A stretch of 64,000 bases of DNA from Macrosoma leucophasiata (GCA_036365455.1 JAWQUS010000032.1:16128001-16192000), one strand, 5' to 3'. Shown: positions 11,343-23,335, numbered from the stretch's first letter. Notes: a model not told the origin generated them from the letters alone. Numbers and translations are program-made.

Positions 11343-13069
11343 GTTTGTTTGTTTTTTTTTTTTAACCATAGATACAGAGTCTTTCGGTCGTATACATATT
11401 GAACGGTTAATCAAAAGAACCGTTAAAAGACTAATAGTATCGTTTAAATTAAAATAAATGGTTTTCACTTGCAAGGATGTTTTAAACATGTTTCAAACTT
11501 GGGCCCAGTCTATGCACAGTATGTACATGTACAATAATAGTTACAATAATTCTAAACAGCTAACAATTCATTTGATTTTGTGTCGATTTTCTGTTCTAAC
11601 GCAATAAAGTTTTGACGAAATGTGCACAAACGTCAACTGACGTTTTTAACAGTTTCACCAGATTTTGACATAATCAACAATCCTCCAATTTGTTAAAAAA
11701 AAGAAGTAAAAATGCTATTAATAGTAAAACCCGATTGAACAAATTCATCTTTTGTTTAATTAAACAAATGAACTTTTTTTCATTAATACCTTGAAATAAT
11801 AGCTTTATTTAATCAGACTGTACAATGTGTGGGTCCAGAAGGAAACAATTACTTTTAACATTACGTACTATTACGTAGGTATAATAATAACTTCTTAGAT
11901 TTTCCTTGCTAGAAGTCGATTTTATCATTTGTGTCAATACTATCAATAAAGGTAAACGTGGAAGATAGTTAAAACAAAATAAAACACAAGTTTCAACGCC
12001 AAATAAAATATTTATTGCTAATTAAATCACAAGTCATGGTTCCCTGAACCAATAATAAGGTACATAAAATACAATATATCACAAAACACTTAGGTTATTA
12101 CACAAAACAATATCTATTTATCTAAAATAAGCAAATACATCGGGGTATCTAAACTTAAATAATAATATATATAACAAAACTAGCTTTGTTAAAAACTTAC
12201 AAATTTGTTCTACAAAAATTAACATATTGTAGTCACATACACCTCCACCGAAAAACAATTTGTACAAAAGCAATGACTAATTTTAACATCAAAATAATCA
12301 TCAGGTCCCATAAAGATAAACGATACTTAATCCTTTGGGTGAGTGTGAGTAATAATCTATGACATTTCTCTGTAGTTAACTTTAAAGTATGGGACTCGAA
12401 GCAAACATAGCGGTAAACGTTCCTCGGCCCACATAATGCTAAATCTTCGCTATTCAGTTTATTCATTTATTTCATATAATTAGGCTCCTGGAGAGCACTT
12501 TTACATCGTCATTTTTTTTAAACTAACCTAGAGTGAATAACCACTAATAATAATAAAAAAAACATAATAAATTAAATAGACACTGAACAAGTTTGTATAC
12601 TATGGAAAGCACAGTTATACGCTGGAGATGTCAGAAGGAAAAATGGGAAGCAACTCAAACCAGGGGCCCCTTCCCATTCGCAGCATTTTGCCCATCATAC
12701 CACACTACTAAAATAAAATATAAAAAATGCTCCTATTTCAATACTATTATTACTATTTACGATACGACACACAATCATTGTAAATGTTTCAAATCATAAT
12801 CATTTATTTACCATAATGTAGTGGGTACATGTAGGTACAGATGGTGAGGTAATAACATTATAGCACTATCACGTTCTACCATAACAATGGTGTGTAAAAT
12901 ATCCATAAACTTAATAAAATATGTCAAAATATTATTATTGTAATTCGAATATTTATAATTAATTAATGTCAAAGTTATTATTGCAAATTGTGGTCAATTA
13001 GATTTTATTAAAGCGATAAAGTTTATTGAAGATTTTAATAATTTAATATCAATATTTAGCATTATTTTA
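11343..13069. other. non-coding, AT-rich
   Basis: No coding exon is supported. A minus-strand AATAAA near 12005-12012 could belong to an unseen minus-strand transcript or an old LINE tail. 11366-11405 shares a short motif, GATACAGAGTCTTTCGG, with the reverse strand near 28965. Confidence 0.35.
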
Positions 13070-13776
13070 GGATAATAATAATAATATATATTTATTTAGT
13101 CAAATTATTGAGTCATTAATCAATCATATATTGTTTTATGTGTCATATAATCCTTTAGGTCATAAAAACAATGTTGATGTAGCCATTGAGTCAGTTTTTT
13201 TTTAAATAATGGTAATTGTGTTTCTTTAAGCGTCGTCGGTAATTTATTGTAGACTCTTATGGCGTTAACATAAGCATTTCTTTTATGCAATTCAATCCTA
13301 CATTGTGGTATAAACAGTTTAAATTGATTTCTGGCCCTAGCATTTCTACTTGTATATTCGGAATTAAGTTTAAAATAACATGGATGCTGCTTTACAAAGA
13401 CACATAGCTCTCTAATATACATGCAAGCTAACGGTAGGATACGAAATTTATCAAATAAGGGCTTACAACTGTCTAAGCACCAAGCTCCACAAATGGCTCT
13501 TACACATTTTTTTTGGACAACAAAAGCTTTATTAATTGCAACTGAATTTCCCCACAATAAGAGACCATAGGCTAGCACGGGGGAAACATATCCATGGTAC
13601 GCAGTTAGAGCTGCTTCTATTGAGACAGTTTGACGTAATTTTTTTATTGCATATACAAACCTATCTAGCTTGTCGCAAACATACTCAATATGAGATTTCC
13701 AGTCACAATTTTTATCAATTATCAATCCAAAAAATGCAATCAATAAGTTTCTCATAAGAAAGTGTTCTTTTAGCAA
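13070..13776 (-). pseudogene. jockey-like LINE, C-terminal RT part and tail
   Basis: A 218-codon frame (13120-13776) resembles the region after the RT core of jockey-clade LINE polymerases. It has an AYHGYVSPVLAYGLLLWGNS thumb motif, then VVQKKCVRAICG, and ends soon after a KKKLTQWL helix. The catalytic FADD segment and everything upstream are missing, so this is a 5'-truncated, dead copy. The minus-strand tail is AATAAATATATATTATTATT, a short simple-repeat LINE end near 13070. The sequence upstream of 13777 is unrelated. Confidence 0.8.
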
Positions 13777-15400
13777 TTCAATTCTTTTAATAATTTAATT
13801 CGTGAGTCCTGCTCGGACTTGACCATATAAAAATCACCATTGCAATCATTTTCTAAAAAAAACTTTCTAAATAAGATTATCTCTAACTGCACATAACAAT
13901 CTGTTGTTAAAATTAATTGTCTCATTCGTAAATCTAACATATAAACATAAGAGAAATCTAAAACTAAATGCATTTATTGCGGCTGCTCCGTCTGTTATTC
14001 TATGATCTCCTAAACGAAAAATAGCTTTTCAATGTAATTAAGATATTTTTATAAAAAATCGCATATAAGTCTTTGCTTATATTAAATTGCTTTTTTATAA
14101 TAATATTACGACCCAACATAAATATTTTATTTAAAAAATATTATACCGTACATACTGAAAGTAATATTCTTTTTTGTAGGTCCTGTTAAATAGATCGTAG
14201 AATAAATGAGAAATAGCCATAATGTAATCCGAGCCAATGTATTTTGTGGGGTGACAAATAAGAACTAGGCGCCAATTGATATAGCAAGAGTGAGAATTAT
14301 TACGAGTGAGTTTTGTCTTACAAAATAATCTAGCTGTAATCGATTTTGAGGCTAAAAAAAATAAATCAGAAAAAAATCAATGTTTCATTACGATATTTAG
14401 AAATTGAAAGCAGCAGATGACCCTATATGGTCCAATAACAATATGAAATCAATTTTCATATTTTTCTGACAGCCTGAGGGGTTAAATGATTTTTGTAGAT
14501 ACCTTATGTAAATATCTAATGACAGAGCCAGAAAGAGACAAAGGAGATGTTGCAAAAATGTATGGACCTCCGGCCATGTATTGTACACAATATCAATAAC
14601 AGGCCAAATCAATATAAAAACGTTTTTTACTGCATATTTTCACTTTTTTAGCTTTGTTTGCAGTTACAAAATATTATTTGCAGTTAGAATTGCAACTCAA
14701 ACCAACATGGCAAATACGGCGGGCGACGTCATTTTGACATTTTCATTTTTTTTAATTGTTTTTTGTATTTAAAGTACTTGGAGAAAAAAGTAATATTTTC
14801 TAAATACTATCGAAATCGATTTCATGTGTTAATACTAAGAACTTAAACTAATCGATTTCCAATTTAAAGAAGCGTCGGCTGTATCGCCGCCATGTTGAAT
14901 ATGGTTGAAAATGATAAAATCGTTTGAATTGAATGTGGTAGTAACTCTAAAATATATACTTGAATAAATTAATTGTATTTTTTTCGGATTCTTCTTTAAA
15001 TAACCCATTTTTTGAGGACGTGTACGAACTAGAGCCGAGCTCGCAACATCTCCTTTGTTCTGATAAGATTTTATAACATGATTCATATGTTCAGAAATCA
15101 TAAGATCATTAATATTTGAGACATAATTCAGTATGAATTATTGTTGGTTTTGCTTTTATATGTCTCATTTATCGACCGGAATTATTTATATTATTACTAT
15201 ATAAATAATTCCTTCGTATACTTAATTTACTTTTTATATTTACTAGTTATACTTAATTTACTTATTAGATAGTATGTAGGTATGTAATTATAATTATAAT
15301 TACCATTTGTAACATTTTATATCGGAGCTTGCTTAAATCATATATTGGGAAGGTCATTATGAAAACTGTCTCTTAAAATACAGGTAACCCTAGTTTAAGA
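13777..15400. other. non-coding, no recognised gene
   Basis: AT-rich. Two segments, near 14527-14590 and 15030-15065, share the motif AAGGAGATGTTGC in opposite orientations, which may mark an old TIR element. No transposase or other coding sequence was seen. Confidence 0.4.
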
Positions 15401-15575
15401 GACAGAGCTATAATTAAGTACAGATTTATGCAACAAAGTAATTATATAGAATATTGTCCTAGTATAAGGTACCATTACTTGTAGTATTGTTATTACCTAT
15501 ATCTTTTTATGTCATCATCTGTATTTTTTGATTTTGGTAAATAAAAATGTTTATTATTATTATTTATTATTATTA
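15401..15575 (+). repeat. LINE 3' end with TTA simple-repeat tail
   Basis: Ends in GGTAAATAAAAATGTTTATT followed by repeated ATT units, the usual form of a truncated LINE 3' UTR with AATAAA. The family is not assigned. Confidence 0.45.
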
Positions 15576-17100
15576 CTATTTTACAAGATAAAAACTAAAT
15601 AAGATTTTTGCTGTACTTTCCTGGCAACTGAAGACTATTTTAGAAGGCGGAAGCATTTCATTCTCATAGCACGTCTTTCAGCAAAAAATTGCCGATATAG
15701 ACATTGACATATTATAATTGCATTTACCGTATAGACGTTGTAATATTTGATTGTAATATGTACTCTGTGCCGGATTCCACTTTTTTGACAAACGAGTAAA
15801 ATCGCAATATCATTTGACGCTTATGGAATATTAATTGCGAAAATTTCCATTAAAATATTAATCATACACTTATTTAAAATACCAGAGAACCGTATGAGGA
15901 TTATAGTTGACAATCTACCTAGCTAAAATGATGAATCGCACAAATAAACAACAAAAAACAAAGTGGATGACATCCATTAATAACGACATTTACAAAGTTA
16001 TACTACTCACTTCGTGAATCTTTATCAATTTTTATAGGTCTATCTTTATAATGTACATTTATTGAGATAAAATAAAACTACAATGTTTTAGAGAGCTCGT
16101 GCGTTACAGAATCTACATTTGTGTTTTAAATGCTCTTTTATGGCCTCCTAAGACCGATTAGATAGCAATATTTAGAAGTCGCCTATACAACTTTACGAAA
16201 ATACTAAGTAATTTTCACAGTTTTAAGTGAATTTCCTAAAACATGTATACAAACACAGTAAGTTATGAGTACAATATTATGTACCATCCCGATTTGATGA
16301 GACTAGAAAAATATTTAAGTACTTTTTTAAAAAGAGACTGGCAACAATTTATCTGTAAGTATGGTAGAAACAATAAAATGTCAAATAGATCTACTATGCT
16401 TAATTAATTCGAATATCTTGGGATTCCGTTAATGTATCTTCTGTCTTTTTTTGTTTTTCGTATTTTTTTTCTAGCAATTAGGCATTTAGGTTCGTTTGCC
16501 AATCTCCATAATTCTCCTTCTCCTTACAGGTCCGTAATTGACACGCGTGGCGTGACGTCAGTAGTATGGAGTGTAGAGGTAGCGAGTAAGTATCGCCTTT
16601 AAGTATGAAAAAGTGTCCATATTAGCACGAAAAATAATGTAGATACAACAGTAAACATTTTAAAGAAAGCGTCACACTCAGTTAAGATAGAGAAATAAAC
16701 ACTTCTAAAAAAATGTTGATCACACGAAAAGATTTTCATTTCTGAACTCAGCACATTTACTCAATATACAACAGTGTTTACATATCGTAGTTTTTTTTAC
16801 GCCAGAGCTATTGCAGCAGCTAAAAGTAACATTTTCAGCGTACGCTGAACATTTTTTCAAGCTTCGCTCCATATCAGGTGGTACTCCTTACCCCTACACC
16901 ATAATCAGTAGGTACATGAATGAGGACAATAGAACATTATAGCACAATACCCTAATAAAACCAAACAAATACAAAGACAGTCGTTAATCGACGAACAATC
17001 TATTGGAACTATACCTAATAGCCTAAATTACGATTTGCTGACAAATTTGTACACGAATATCCTACGAGCGAGTTACAAATGACCCTATTTTTTATTTTTT
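15576..17100. other. non-coding intergenic
   Basis: No gene or strong repeat is visible on either strand. Confidence 0.4.
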
Positions 17101-17103
17101 TTA

Positions 17104-17460
17104 GTTTAATGTCATCGCTATTACGCATATTGCCAGTGTCAAGTTAAATGATATTTCGTATTCGCAAGCAGCGTAAAAGTATGAGTCAGTCGGTCAATTA
17201 TAAGTCAGTCAGTCAGAGTCACAGTCAATAATTCGAGTAAAGCGATGGCTACTTTACCAGAATATTTAAAATGAAGTTTTGGAGGCAAACTGAAAAGCCG
17301 TGTTTTCGCACTGTTATTCTATTTCACTATACACGGGCACTGTAATAAGCGTATATCAAACAAAATGTTACCAACTTTATTTAATATAACTCAAAAATAC
17401 ACCAAGAAAATGAAATAAAATAAGAGCACCATACGCCTCTTTCAAGGTTCCCGCAAAACC
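17104..17460 (+). repeat. repeat D, copy 2
   Basis: Direct-orientation copy of 10931-11325 with about 85-90% apparent identity over shared blocks. The middle (AAGTATGAGTCAGTCGGTC) differs from copy 1. It ends at GGTTCCCGCAAAACC. Confidence 0.75.
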
Positions 17461-17574
17461 TCAATGACCCTATTAAAGTTTATTGAAGACTGAATAGGTA
17501 CGTTCTACTACCAACATTATCAATGGAACACGTTAGATATTCAAAAAACGTCATCAATCCAAAATTGGCACTTG

Positions 17575-17672
17575 TAAATTTATTCACTCCAGGTATTTTA
17601 TGATTTCTTGACATTTTGAAAGTATCTGTAAAGATCTATTCGAAATAAAAACATTTTCTATTCTATTCTTCA
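17575..17672 (+). repeat. jockey 3'-terminal fragment
   Basis: Matches the last 95 bp of the jockey copy at 37313-39118: TTATTCACTCCAGGTATTTT, GAAAGTATCTGTAAAGATC and CGAAATAAAAACATTTTCT. It is a strongly 5'-truncated insertion. Confidence 0.8.
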
Positions 17673-17681
17673 TTAACTCAT

Positions 17682-17885
17682 CCATCATGTTTGATTGATG
17701 GAGGCGAGCCCCACCAACGTCTGTCGAATAGGAAGCGCGACGACACTGATCACCGACAGCGACGGCCGACCACTGAGCCTTCAATCAATCATTCAGTCAA
17801 TCAATGTTCAATCTTCTACCTAACACTCTTACCACGGCCTCTTGCCAAGACATCTTCTGAAACCAGTGCAAACATCTCAAACTTT
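17682..17885 (+). repeat. repeat E, copy 1
   Basis: Shared with 32312-32515: TGGAGGCGAGCCCCACCAAC, CACTGAGCCTTCAATCA, a TCAATCATTCA-rich tract and TCTGAAACCAGTGC. I do not recognise the family. Confidence 0.6.
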
Positions 17886-17970
17886 AAATAACATTTTGTG
17901 CGGTCGTTCTGCCGCTTGACTCTTATGACCTAAAAAAAACTATTGATAAATCAATGTGCATTTTTTAAAT

Positions 17971-18204
17971 GTAATTAAGGTGGCAAACAAGCATGCAGTT
18001 CACATTGATGTTAAGTGTTGACTGCAGCCTGTAGACACCAGCACATTGAGACTTTAGTTGTTATGTCTCTGTGATAGTTATTACGGGGCCATACATTACC
18101 ATCTAACCGGCACACGATAGAGCTGAACACTACCATTTAGCGGCAGATACATTAGGTAATGCGGTAGTGCCTACGCCCTCGAGCTACACTGGAACTCTAC
18201 TCAC
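17971..18204 (-). repeat. SINE-A, left arm of a head-to-head pair
   Basis: Reverse copy from GTAATTAAGGTGGCAAACAA to GAGCTACACTGGAACTCTAC. Its head abuts the head of the forward copy at 18208 with only a few bases between, so the two form a large inverted repeat. Confidence 0.9.
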
Positions 18205-18207
18205 TTT

Positions 18208-18498
18208 TTTACTGGTGGTATAGCTCCAGTGATGGAGCTCGCGGGCGTAGGCACCACCGCATTACCTAATATACTTGCCGCTAAATAGTAGTGTTCAGCA
18301 CTAACGTGTTCCGGTCAGGTTGTAATGTACGGCCCTGTAATTTCCAGCACAGAGGCATAACACCTTAGGCCTCAGGAGTGGTAACGCATCTGCATTTTGA
18401 CCTTGATCTTTGTGCAAGTGTCTATAGGCTGCAGTCATCACTCAACATCAATGTGAACTGCATGTTTGTTTACCACTTCCATTACATTAAAAAAAACC
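18208..18498 (+). repeat. SINE-A, right arm of a head-to-head pair
   Basis: Near full length: ACTGGTGGTATAGCTCCAGT head, GTGTTCCGGTCAGG middle, and a CCATTACATTAAAAAAAA tail. The A-rich tail on the forward strand indicates retroposition in this orientation. Confidence 0.92.
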
Positions 18499-18616
18499 AC
18501 CAGTAAATTACATGTCATAGCACTGATAATAGAACGTACCAACCGACCAAATCAGCGCCACTCAAACTTCAACCGCTCCAAACACACCACACATAAAACT
18601 TAATACTCGTTCAAAA

Positions 18617-18865
18617 TTAATCAATCTCCAAATTCTTGAAGGCTTTCTCCATAGCTTTGTCCCTTTTCTTGTCTGGCAGTGCGTTTATCCGCTGCTCCTC
18701 TTCCGCCTTGAAGTACGGTTCCAGGGCCTGGAGTTTCTGGATGCATTTCTTGTGCAGGGTTTGGGTGTCGGGTAGGGTCCCACCATGGTCGGGTGGCAGG
18801 GCTGACCGAGGCACGACAGTTTCGTAGAACTTCTCCAGATTCTCATTTTTGTGGTGGAATTTGAT
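18617..18865 (-). CDS. CRAL-TRIO protein, last exon
   Basis: Terminal exon of a CRAL-TRIO (alpha-tocopherol-transfer-like, Sec14 fold) gene, encoding 82 residues and a TAA stop. The acceptor CTCTTTGCAG lies just upstream and the frame is phase 0, matching the donor at 24596. The start IKFHHKNENLEKFY and the PPDHGGTLPD segment match the conserved end of the lipid-binding domain, where family members have a LP-x-EYGG motif. The lysine/glutamate-rich C-terminal tail (AEEEQRINALPDKKRDKAME) is typical of variable tails. These proteins carry hydrophobic ligands such as tocopherol, retinoids or carotenoids in the cytosol. The ligand here is unknown. Confidence 0.92.
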   Translation of the reverse strand: MKFHHKNENLEKFYETVVPRSALPPDHGGTLPDTQTLHKKCIQKLQALEPYFKAEEEQRINALPDKKRDKAMEKAFKNLEID

Positions 18866-19026
18866 CTGCAAAGAGAGTTTGTTTATATTGTTAAAGCTAT
18901 AATTGTAGACAATTGTAGTTCGATATAGTTGGGTGGTCGAATAAAAATATCATGTTTTTATATTACGTGGGTGGCAAACAAGCATGCAGTTAACATAGAT
19001 AATAATAATAATCCCTAAAACTTTTT

Positions 19027-19308
19027 ACTGGTGGAAGAGCTCTAGTGACGGAGCTCGCGGGCGTAGGCACCACCGCATTACTAGTGGTAGCGCTTAATGG
19101 CAGAGTTCAGCACTATCGTGTTCCGGTCAGATGGTAATGTACGGCCCTGTAATTTTTGGCACAGAGGCATAACACCTTAGCCCTCAGGAGTGGTAACGCA
19201 TCTGCATTTTGACCTCTGGTCTTTGTGTGGGTGTCTATAGGCTGCTCTCATCACTTAACTTCAATGTGAACTGCATGCTTGCTTGCCACATTCATAACAC
19301 AAAAAAAC
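19027..19308 (+). repeat. SINE-A, full length
   Basis: Head ACTGGTGGAAGAGCTCTAGT, CGTGTTCCGGTCAGATGG in the middle, tail ending CATAACACAAAAAAA. It lies in the intron between the last two coding exons. Confidence 0.9.
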
Positions 19309-19340
19309 CAGAGCTTAGAATCCAGAAGCATTCACCACTG

Positions 19341-19375
19341 CCTTCATCGGGGATTACAAGCGCGAAGTTACGTAA
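19341..19375 (+). repeat. SINE-B 3'-end scrap
   Basis: CCTTCATCGGGGATTACAAG then CGCGAAGTTACGT, the terminal 35 bp of SINE-B in forward orientation. Confidence 0.6.
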
Positions 19376-19553
19376 ATATAAATGTAAAATTACAATTTCC
19401 AGTTCTCACTTACGACAGCTAAGATTTTATCGACCCTACTCAGGTGTCATAGTAATGCGTAATTTTAATTAGCTGTATTTAACATGCATATCATACAGAT
19501 CTCGTAAGTCTGGTTGGTTTCGTCATATATGTTTACCACAGATAACCTTGGCC

Positions 19554-20153
19554 CATAGAGCAACACGGGCCACCGGCCGCGGCGGGCCGGAGGGGAGTAG
19601 TCATATGCAGGCTTTCCCCTCTGTCAAAGTACAAGCACAAGTGCAGCCCCGGATCTTCATTTTTTTAGGCGGGGTAAAAACTGAAGTATGCCGCTCCCAT
19701 CCACTTCTATTTATTTTTACCTTTATCATCTTTATAATTTCAGCTATCAGATGTCCATTAAGACAGGCCTTCCGGAAATAATGCCTCAATTGCTGTTATT
19801 TATTCTGTGGTCAAAGTTGAGTAAATTATGAGTAGTCTATTCGTTTGTAAATGATGAATTTGGCCGCCCTCTGACAGCCCGGGGCATAGGCCCCGGCTTG
19901 TCTTCCCCTAGATCCGGGGCTGCACAAGTGTGCCTGTCTCTGTCGCTTAAACGTTTAAATGTATGCGTGAAATTGTTTATGTATTTTGTTAGTCAAGGTG
20001 TGAGTTTCGTAGCAATAGACGATTTTTGTAGTGTGTGTGTGTGTGTCACACGTATTTCCCCCACAAAAAATGACAGACTGTTTTGCATCGGTAATAAAAG
20101 CTATGGCTACTCCCCTCCGGTCCGCCGCGACCGGTGGCCCGTGTTGCTCTATG
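19554..20153. mobile_element. hAT-type MITE 'CATAGAGCAAC', interrupted
   Basis: Inverted ends CATAGAGCAACACGGGCCAC and GTGGCCCGTGTTGCTCTATG, flanked by CCTTGGCC (19546-19553) and CCTTTGCC (20154-20161), a 7/8 match to an 8-bp target duplication. The interior carries AGTCAAGGTGTGAGTTTCG and a GTGTGTGT run. Without the nested insertion it would be about 313 bp. It has no coding capacity. Confidence 0.88.
19644..19922. mobile_element. nested hAT-type MITE with exact 8-bp TSD
   Basis: 279 bp with 13-bp inverted ends CAGCCCCGGATCT...GATCCGGGGCTG. It is flanked by CACAAGTG at 19636-19643 and 19923-19930, an exact 8-bp duplication. It sits inside the older MITE at 19554-20153. The length and the CAGxxxC ends are typical of non-autonomous hAT elements. 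Confidence 0.9.
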
Positions 20154-20235
20154 CCTTTGCCACAATTTTTCAACTTACTCCAGATGCCAATTATTTTGAA
20201 TGTCGCTAACACAGATCGCTATAGATTTTTTTAAG

Positions 20236-20400
20236 TACCGAAGGTGGCAAACAAGCCTGCAGTTCACATAGATGTTAATTGGTGACTGGTTTACACAAGA
20301 ACCAGAGGTTAAAATGCAGATGCGTTGCCTCTACCTCTAAGACCTTAGTTGTTATGTGACTGTGAAAGTTATTACGGGGCCATACACTACTATTTAAGCG
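20236..20400 (-). repeat. SINE-A, tail part, diverged
   Basis: Reverse fragment: AAGGTGGCAAACAAGCCTGC, CAGATGCGTTGCC and TTATGTGACTGTG. It lies head-to-head with the forward copy at 20446, about 45 bp away. Confidence 0.8.
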
Positions 20401-20445
20401 GGAAAAGTATCGAAAGGAAGAAAGAATGTTTATTTATACACTTTT

Positions 20446-20733
20446 TACTGGTGGTAGAGCTCCAGTGACGGAGCTCCCGGGCGTAGGCACCACCGCATTA
20501 CCTAATATACTTGCCGCTAAATGGTAGTGTTCAGCACTATCGTGTTCCGGTCAGGTGGTAATGTACGGCCCTGTAATTTCCGGCACAGAGGCATAACACC
20601 CTTAGGCCTCAGGAGTGGTAACGCATCTGCATTTTGACCTTGGTCTTTGTGTGGGTGTCTATAGGCTGCAGTCATCACTTAACATCAATGTGAACTGCAT
20701 GCTTGTTAGCCACTTCCATTACATAAAAAAAAA
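20446..20733 (+). repeat. SINE-A, full length
   Basis: Close to consensus from ACTGGTGGTAGAGCTCC to CTTCCATTACATAAAAAAAA. A relatively clean copy. Confidence 0.94.
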
Positions 20734-20743
20734 AACTAGCTGT

Positions 20744-20945
20744 GCGCGAGACTTCGTCCGCGTGAGAATTCCAGATTGTTCAGTATCGAAGTCGTGGGGG
20801 CACAGCTAGTATATAAGTAGCCTAAGTCACTCCTTATTACATAAGCTATCTGCCAGTGAAAGTCAAGTCAAAATCGGTCCAGCCGTTCCCGAGATAAGCC
20901 AAACAAACAAACAGACAGACAGACACACAAAAATTGTAAAAAAAT
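20744..20945 (+). repeat. lepidopteran-type dispersed repeat with CTAG inverted ends
   Basis: Starts CTAGCTGTGCGCGAGACTTC and has GAAGTCGTGGGGGCACAGC followed by TAG about 50 bp on, then TCGGTCCAGCCGTTCCCGAG and an ACAAACAAACAGACAGAC run. This combination is widespread in moth genomes. Classification (Helitron-related or LINE tail) is uncertain. Confidence 0.6.
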
Positions 20946-21249
20946 ATTGTTGGTATAATATATGTACCGCGTATACATACTCGTACATATGCATTTTGTA
21001 AAATGCGGTTATTTTTATATTACAAACAGACACTCCAATTTTATTTATTTGTTTATATTTATTTATTTTGTTTATATGTACCCAAGTTCTATAACATGGA
21101 ACATATTTGTCAATAGCAATTATATTTTTAAGGACATTGCGTATGTTTAAATTGATTCTAGCTTAGCATTTTGCTGATTGTAAAACAAACAGCGCTGGTT
21201 TTCAGCTTGAACCATTTTATTTGGTTACGGCTTAACAGCTATACATCTA

Positions 21250-21362
21250 CCCCCTTGATCATAAACGTATTTTAGCTAAAGTGTTGCTAATCTCTCCTTT
21301 GTCTTGTGCACAAAGCTTTCTATAGCTAAAACGTGTCTAATGTACGTTTATGAATAAGGGGG
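21250..21362. mobile_element. MITE 'CCCCCTTATTCATAAACG', copy 1
   Basis: 113 bp with inverted ends CCCCCTTGATCATAAACGTA and TACGTTTATGAATAAGGGGG. Same family as 23336-23474, 28477-28573 and 46280-46425. Non-coding. Confidence 0.9.
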
Positions 21363-21386
21363 TTAGTAAACAGCAAGAACAAAATA

Positions 21387-21637
21387 CAATATCCAACAAG
21401 ATATAATGCACATCGACCTCAGGAAGAGACGTCGGCTTATTTCGCATCTGTAGAGCGTTATCTCTTTCGCTCCTTACCTATTTGACGTTTGTCGACCATT
21501 GTGATCAAGTTTTGACCAATACCGGACTACGGATGCTTACGTAGGCAGTGTGCAGCAGAGATAACGCTCTTTGAAGCCGAATCTAGCCGATTGTCACTTT
21601 CATAGGCTCGATGTGCATTATTTCTTGATGAGCACTG
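21387..21637. mobile_element. mariner-like MITE, copy 1
   Basis: 251 bp between TA dinucleotides. Ends are CAATATCCAACAAGATATAA and TTATTTCTTGATGAGCACTG, with the shared inner block ATGCACATCGA inverted at the two ends. The opposite-orientation partner is at 44683-44930. TA flanks fit Tc1/mariner. No transposase. Confidence 0.85.
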
Positions 21638-21924
21638 TAAATATATTGCAACACAAAATCACCCATCAACAACCCGTCTATTTGCTACTTCACATAAAAA
21701 CAACATTAGATTTTTCAATATTTTCGATTAATCATAATCATAATATCTTTATTTGCGTTAAAACATGGTATACACAGGTGTTCATACAATAATAATTAGA
21801 TCTGTCACGTTTTGATTACATTAAAGCATGCAAATATTAAAGTAAAAATTACATTTAAATTAAACACATTAAATTATTTACATGTCAATTTTGTGATACA
21901 GATACGATTTAATATTTTTTTAAT

Positions 21925-22175
21925 GTAATCGAAGTGGCAAACAAGCATGCAGTTCACATTGATGTTAAGTGATGACTGCAGCCTATAGACACCCACACAA
22001 AGACCAAGGTCAAAATGCAGATGTGTTATCACTCCTGAGGCCTAAGGTGTTATGCCTCTGTGCCGGAAATTATAGGGCCGTACATTACCACCTGACCGGA
22101 ACACGACAGTGCTGAACACTACCATTTAGCGGCACCTACGCCCGCGAGCTCCGTCACTGGAGCTCTACCACCAGT
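21925..22175 (-). repeat. SINE-A, full length
   Basis: Reverse copy from ATGTAATCGAAGTGGCAAAC to GGAGCTCTACCACCAGT with a short internal deletion (AGCGGCACCTACGCCC). Preceded by a T run, which is the A tail in reverse. Confidence 0.93.
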
Positions 22176-22421
22176 AAAAGATTCCAGAATCAGATTTCTT
22201 CAAACGTGACAGTGATTCATTTAATATTGTGGAAATTTTTGGCGTATCTACTCAGACTAAATCATTAAGGAACGGACAATATCGACATTTTAATTAATTA
22301 CACTACGCCAGTTAAAAATAAAAGTTTAATGTTTTTATAACACAGTCATGTTAAATAATAAAGCTGTCGTATGTCAGAAAGGTCAACATTTATATAAGCG
22401 AGATGATTAACAACCGTTTTT

Positions 22422-23054
22422 AGGGTTCCGTAGTTAACAAGGATCCCTTAAAGTTTCGCCATGTCCGTCAGTCTGTCTGTCTGTCTGTCCGTCCGCGGTT
22501 TAGCGTAAAAACTATTGGTAGAGGCTTGAAATTAGGCACAAGTATACCTACACCAATTAACTTAATCACGCCAACAAAGTGGTAGAATAATAACACGAAA
22601 AAAATATATTTAGGTAACCTGCCCTACTTGTAACGCGCGAATATTATTTATATCTTCGATTGCCATATACAGTGGGATATCGTTGGATAGGTCTTTCAAA
22701 AATATGATGAATATCCGCACATAATTTTTCGATTTAGTTAACTCTTCGTGACTTATTAAGCTTTAAAGTGCAAATTTTCGTTAGAGTCAAGTGTCCCCCT
22801 CTATCAACTAAACGGTTGTTGTTAGAAATTCAAACGTTACGGCACTATTAGCTACATATAACGAAATTAAAAGGAAAACTATCACACTTAAGTTGGCCTT
22901 GCAAGTTTTTGAGTAATAGCAGGCTAAATGTATTTCACTCGAAAATGTTGAACTCCATAGAAAATATTTATATTATTTTTCATTACATTTTTTACTCTGT
23001 AACTACGGAACCCTATACTGCGCGTAGCCCGACGCGCATTTGACCAGTTTTTAC
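22422..23054. mobile_element. MITE-like element 'AGGGTTCCGTAGTTA'
   Basis: Opens with AGGGTTCCGTAGTTAACAAG, TTTCGCCATGTCCGTC and a GTCTGTCTGTCT run. Closes with TAACTACGGAACCCT then GCGTAGCCCGACGCGCATTT. The ends are inverted copies of each other. Related pieces are at 35247-35600 and 41270-41770. A common moth repeat type, non-coding. Confidence 0.8.
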
Positions 23055-23335
23055 TTTTTATTTTACTACTTCAATGATTTTAATAAAAAAAACCTAAGTA
23101 CCAATTACTACGTCTAATTACATGTATATTACACATAATGTTGAAGGAAAAATATTCAATTCTTCACAAACAACTTGTCTAAGATTTGTATCTGTATAAT
23201 TTCAACGCTGTTATAGTCGTAACTAATCAAGGTAATCAAATTGTATTCACAATTTAAGTAGTGTGAAATATTACAAAAATATTGAAATAAAGATAAACAT
23301 AATAAGACAGTAATAATCGAGTGTCTGTACATTAA

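Noticed and set aside
12233..12466. 77-codon minus-strand frame
   Set aside because: No similarity, no splice or promoter context. Ordinary chance frame.
19898..20234. Overlapping frames of 60-100 codons
   Set aside because: They lie within the hAT-type MITE and use its inverted ends and GT run. The homologous MITE copies do not keep them open.
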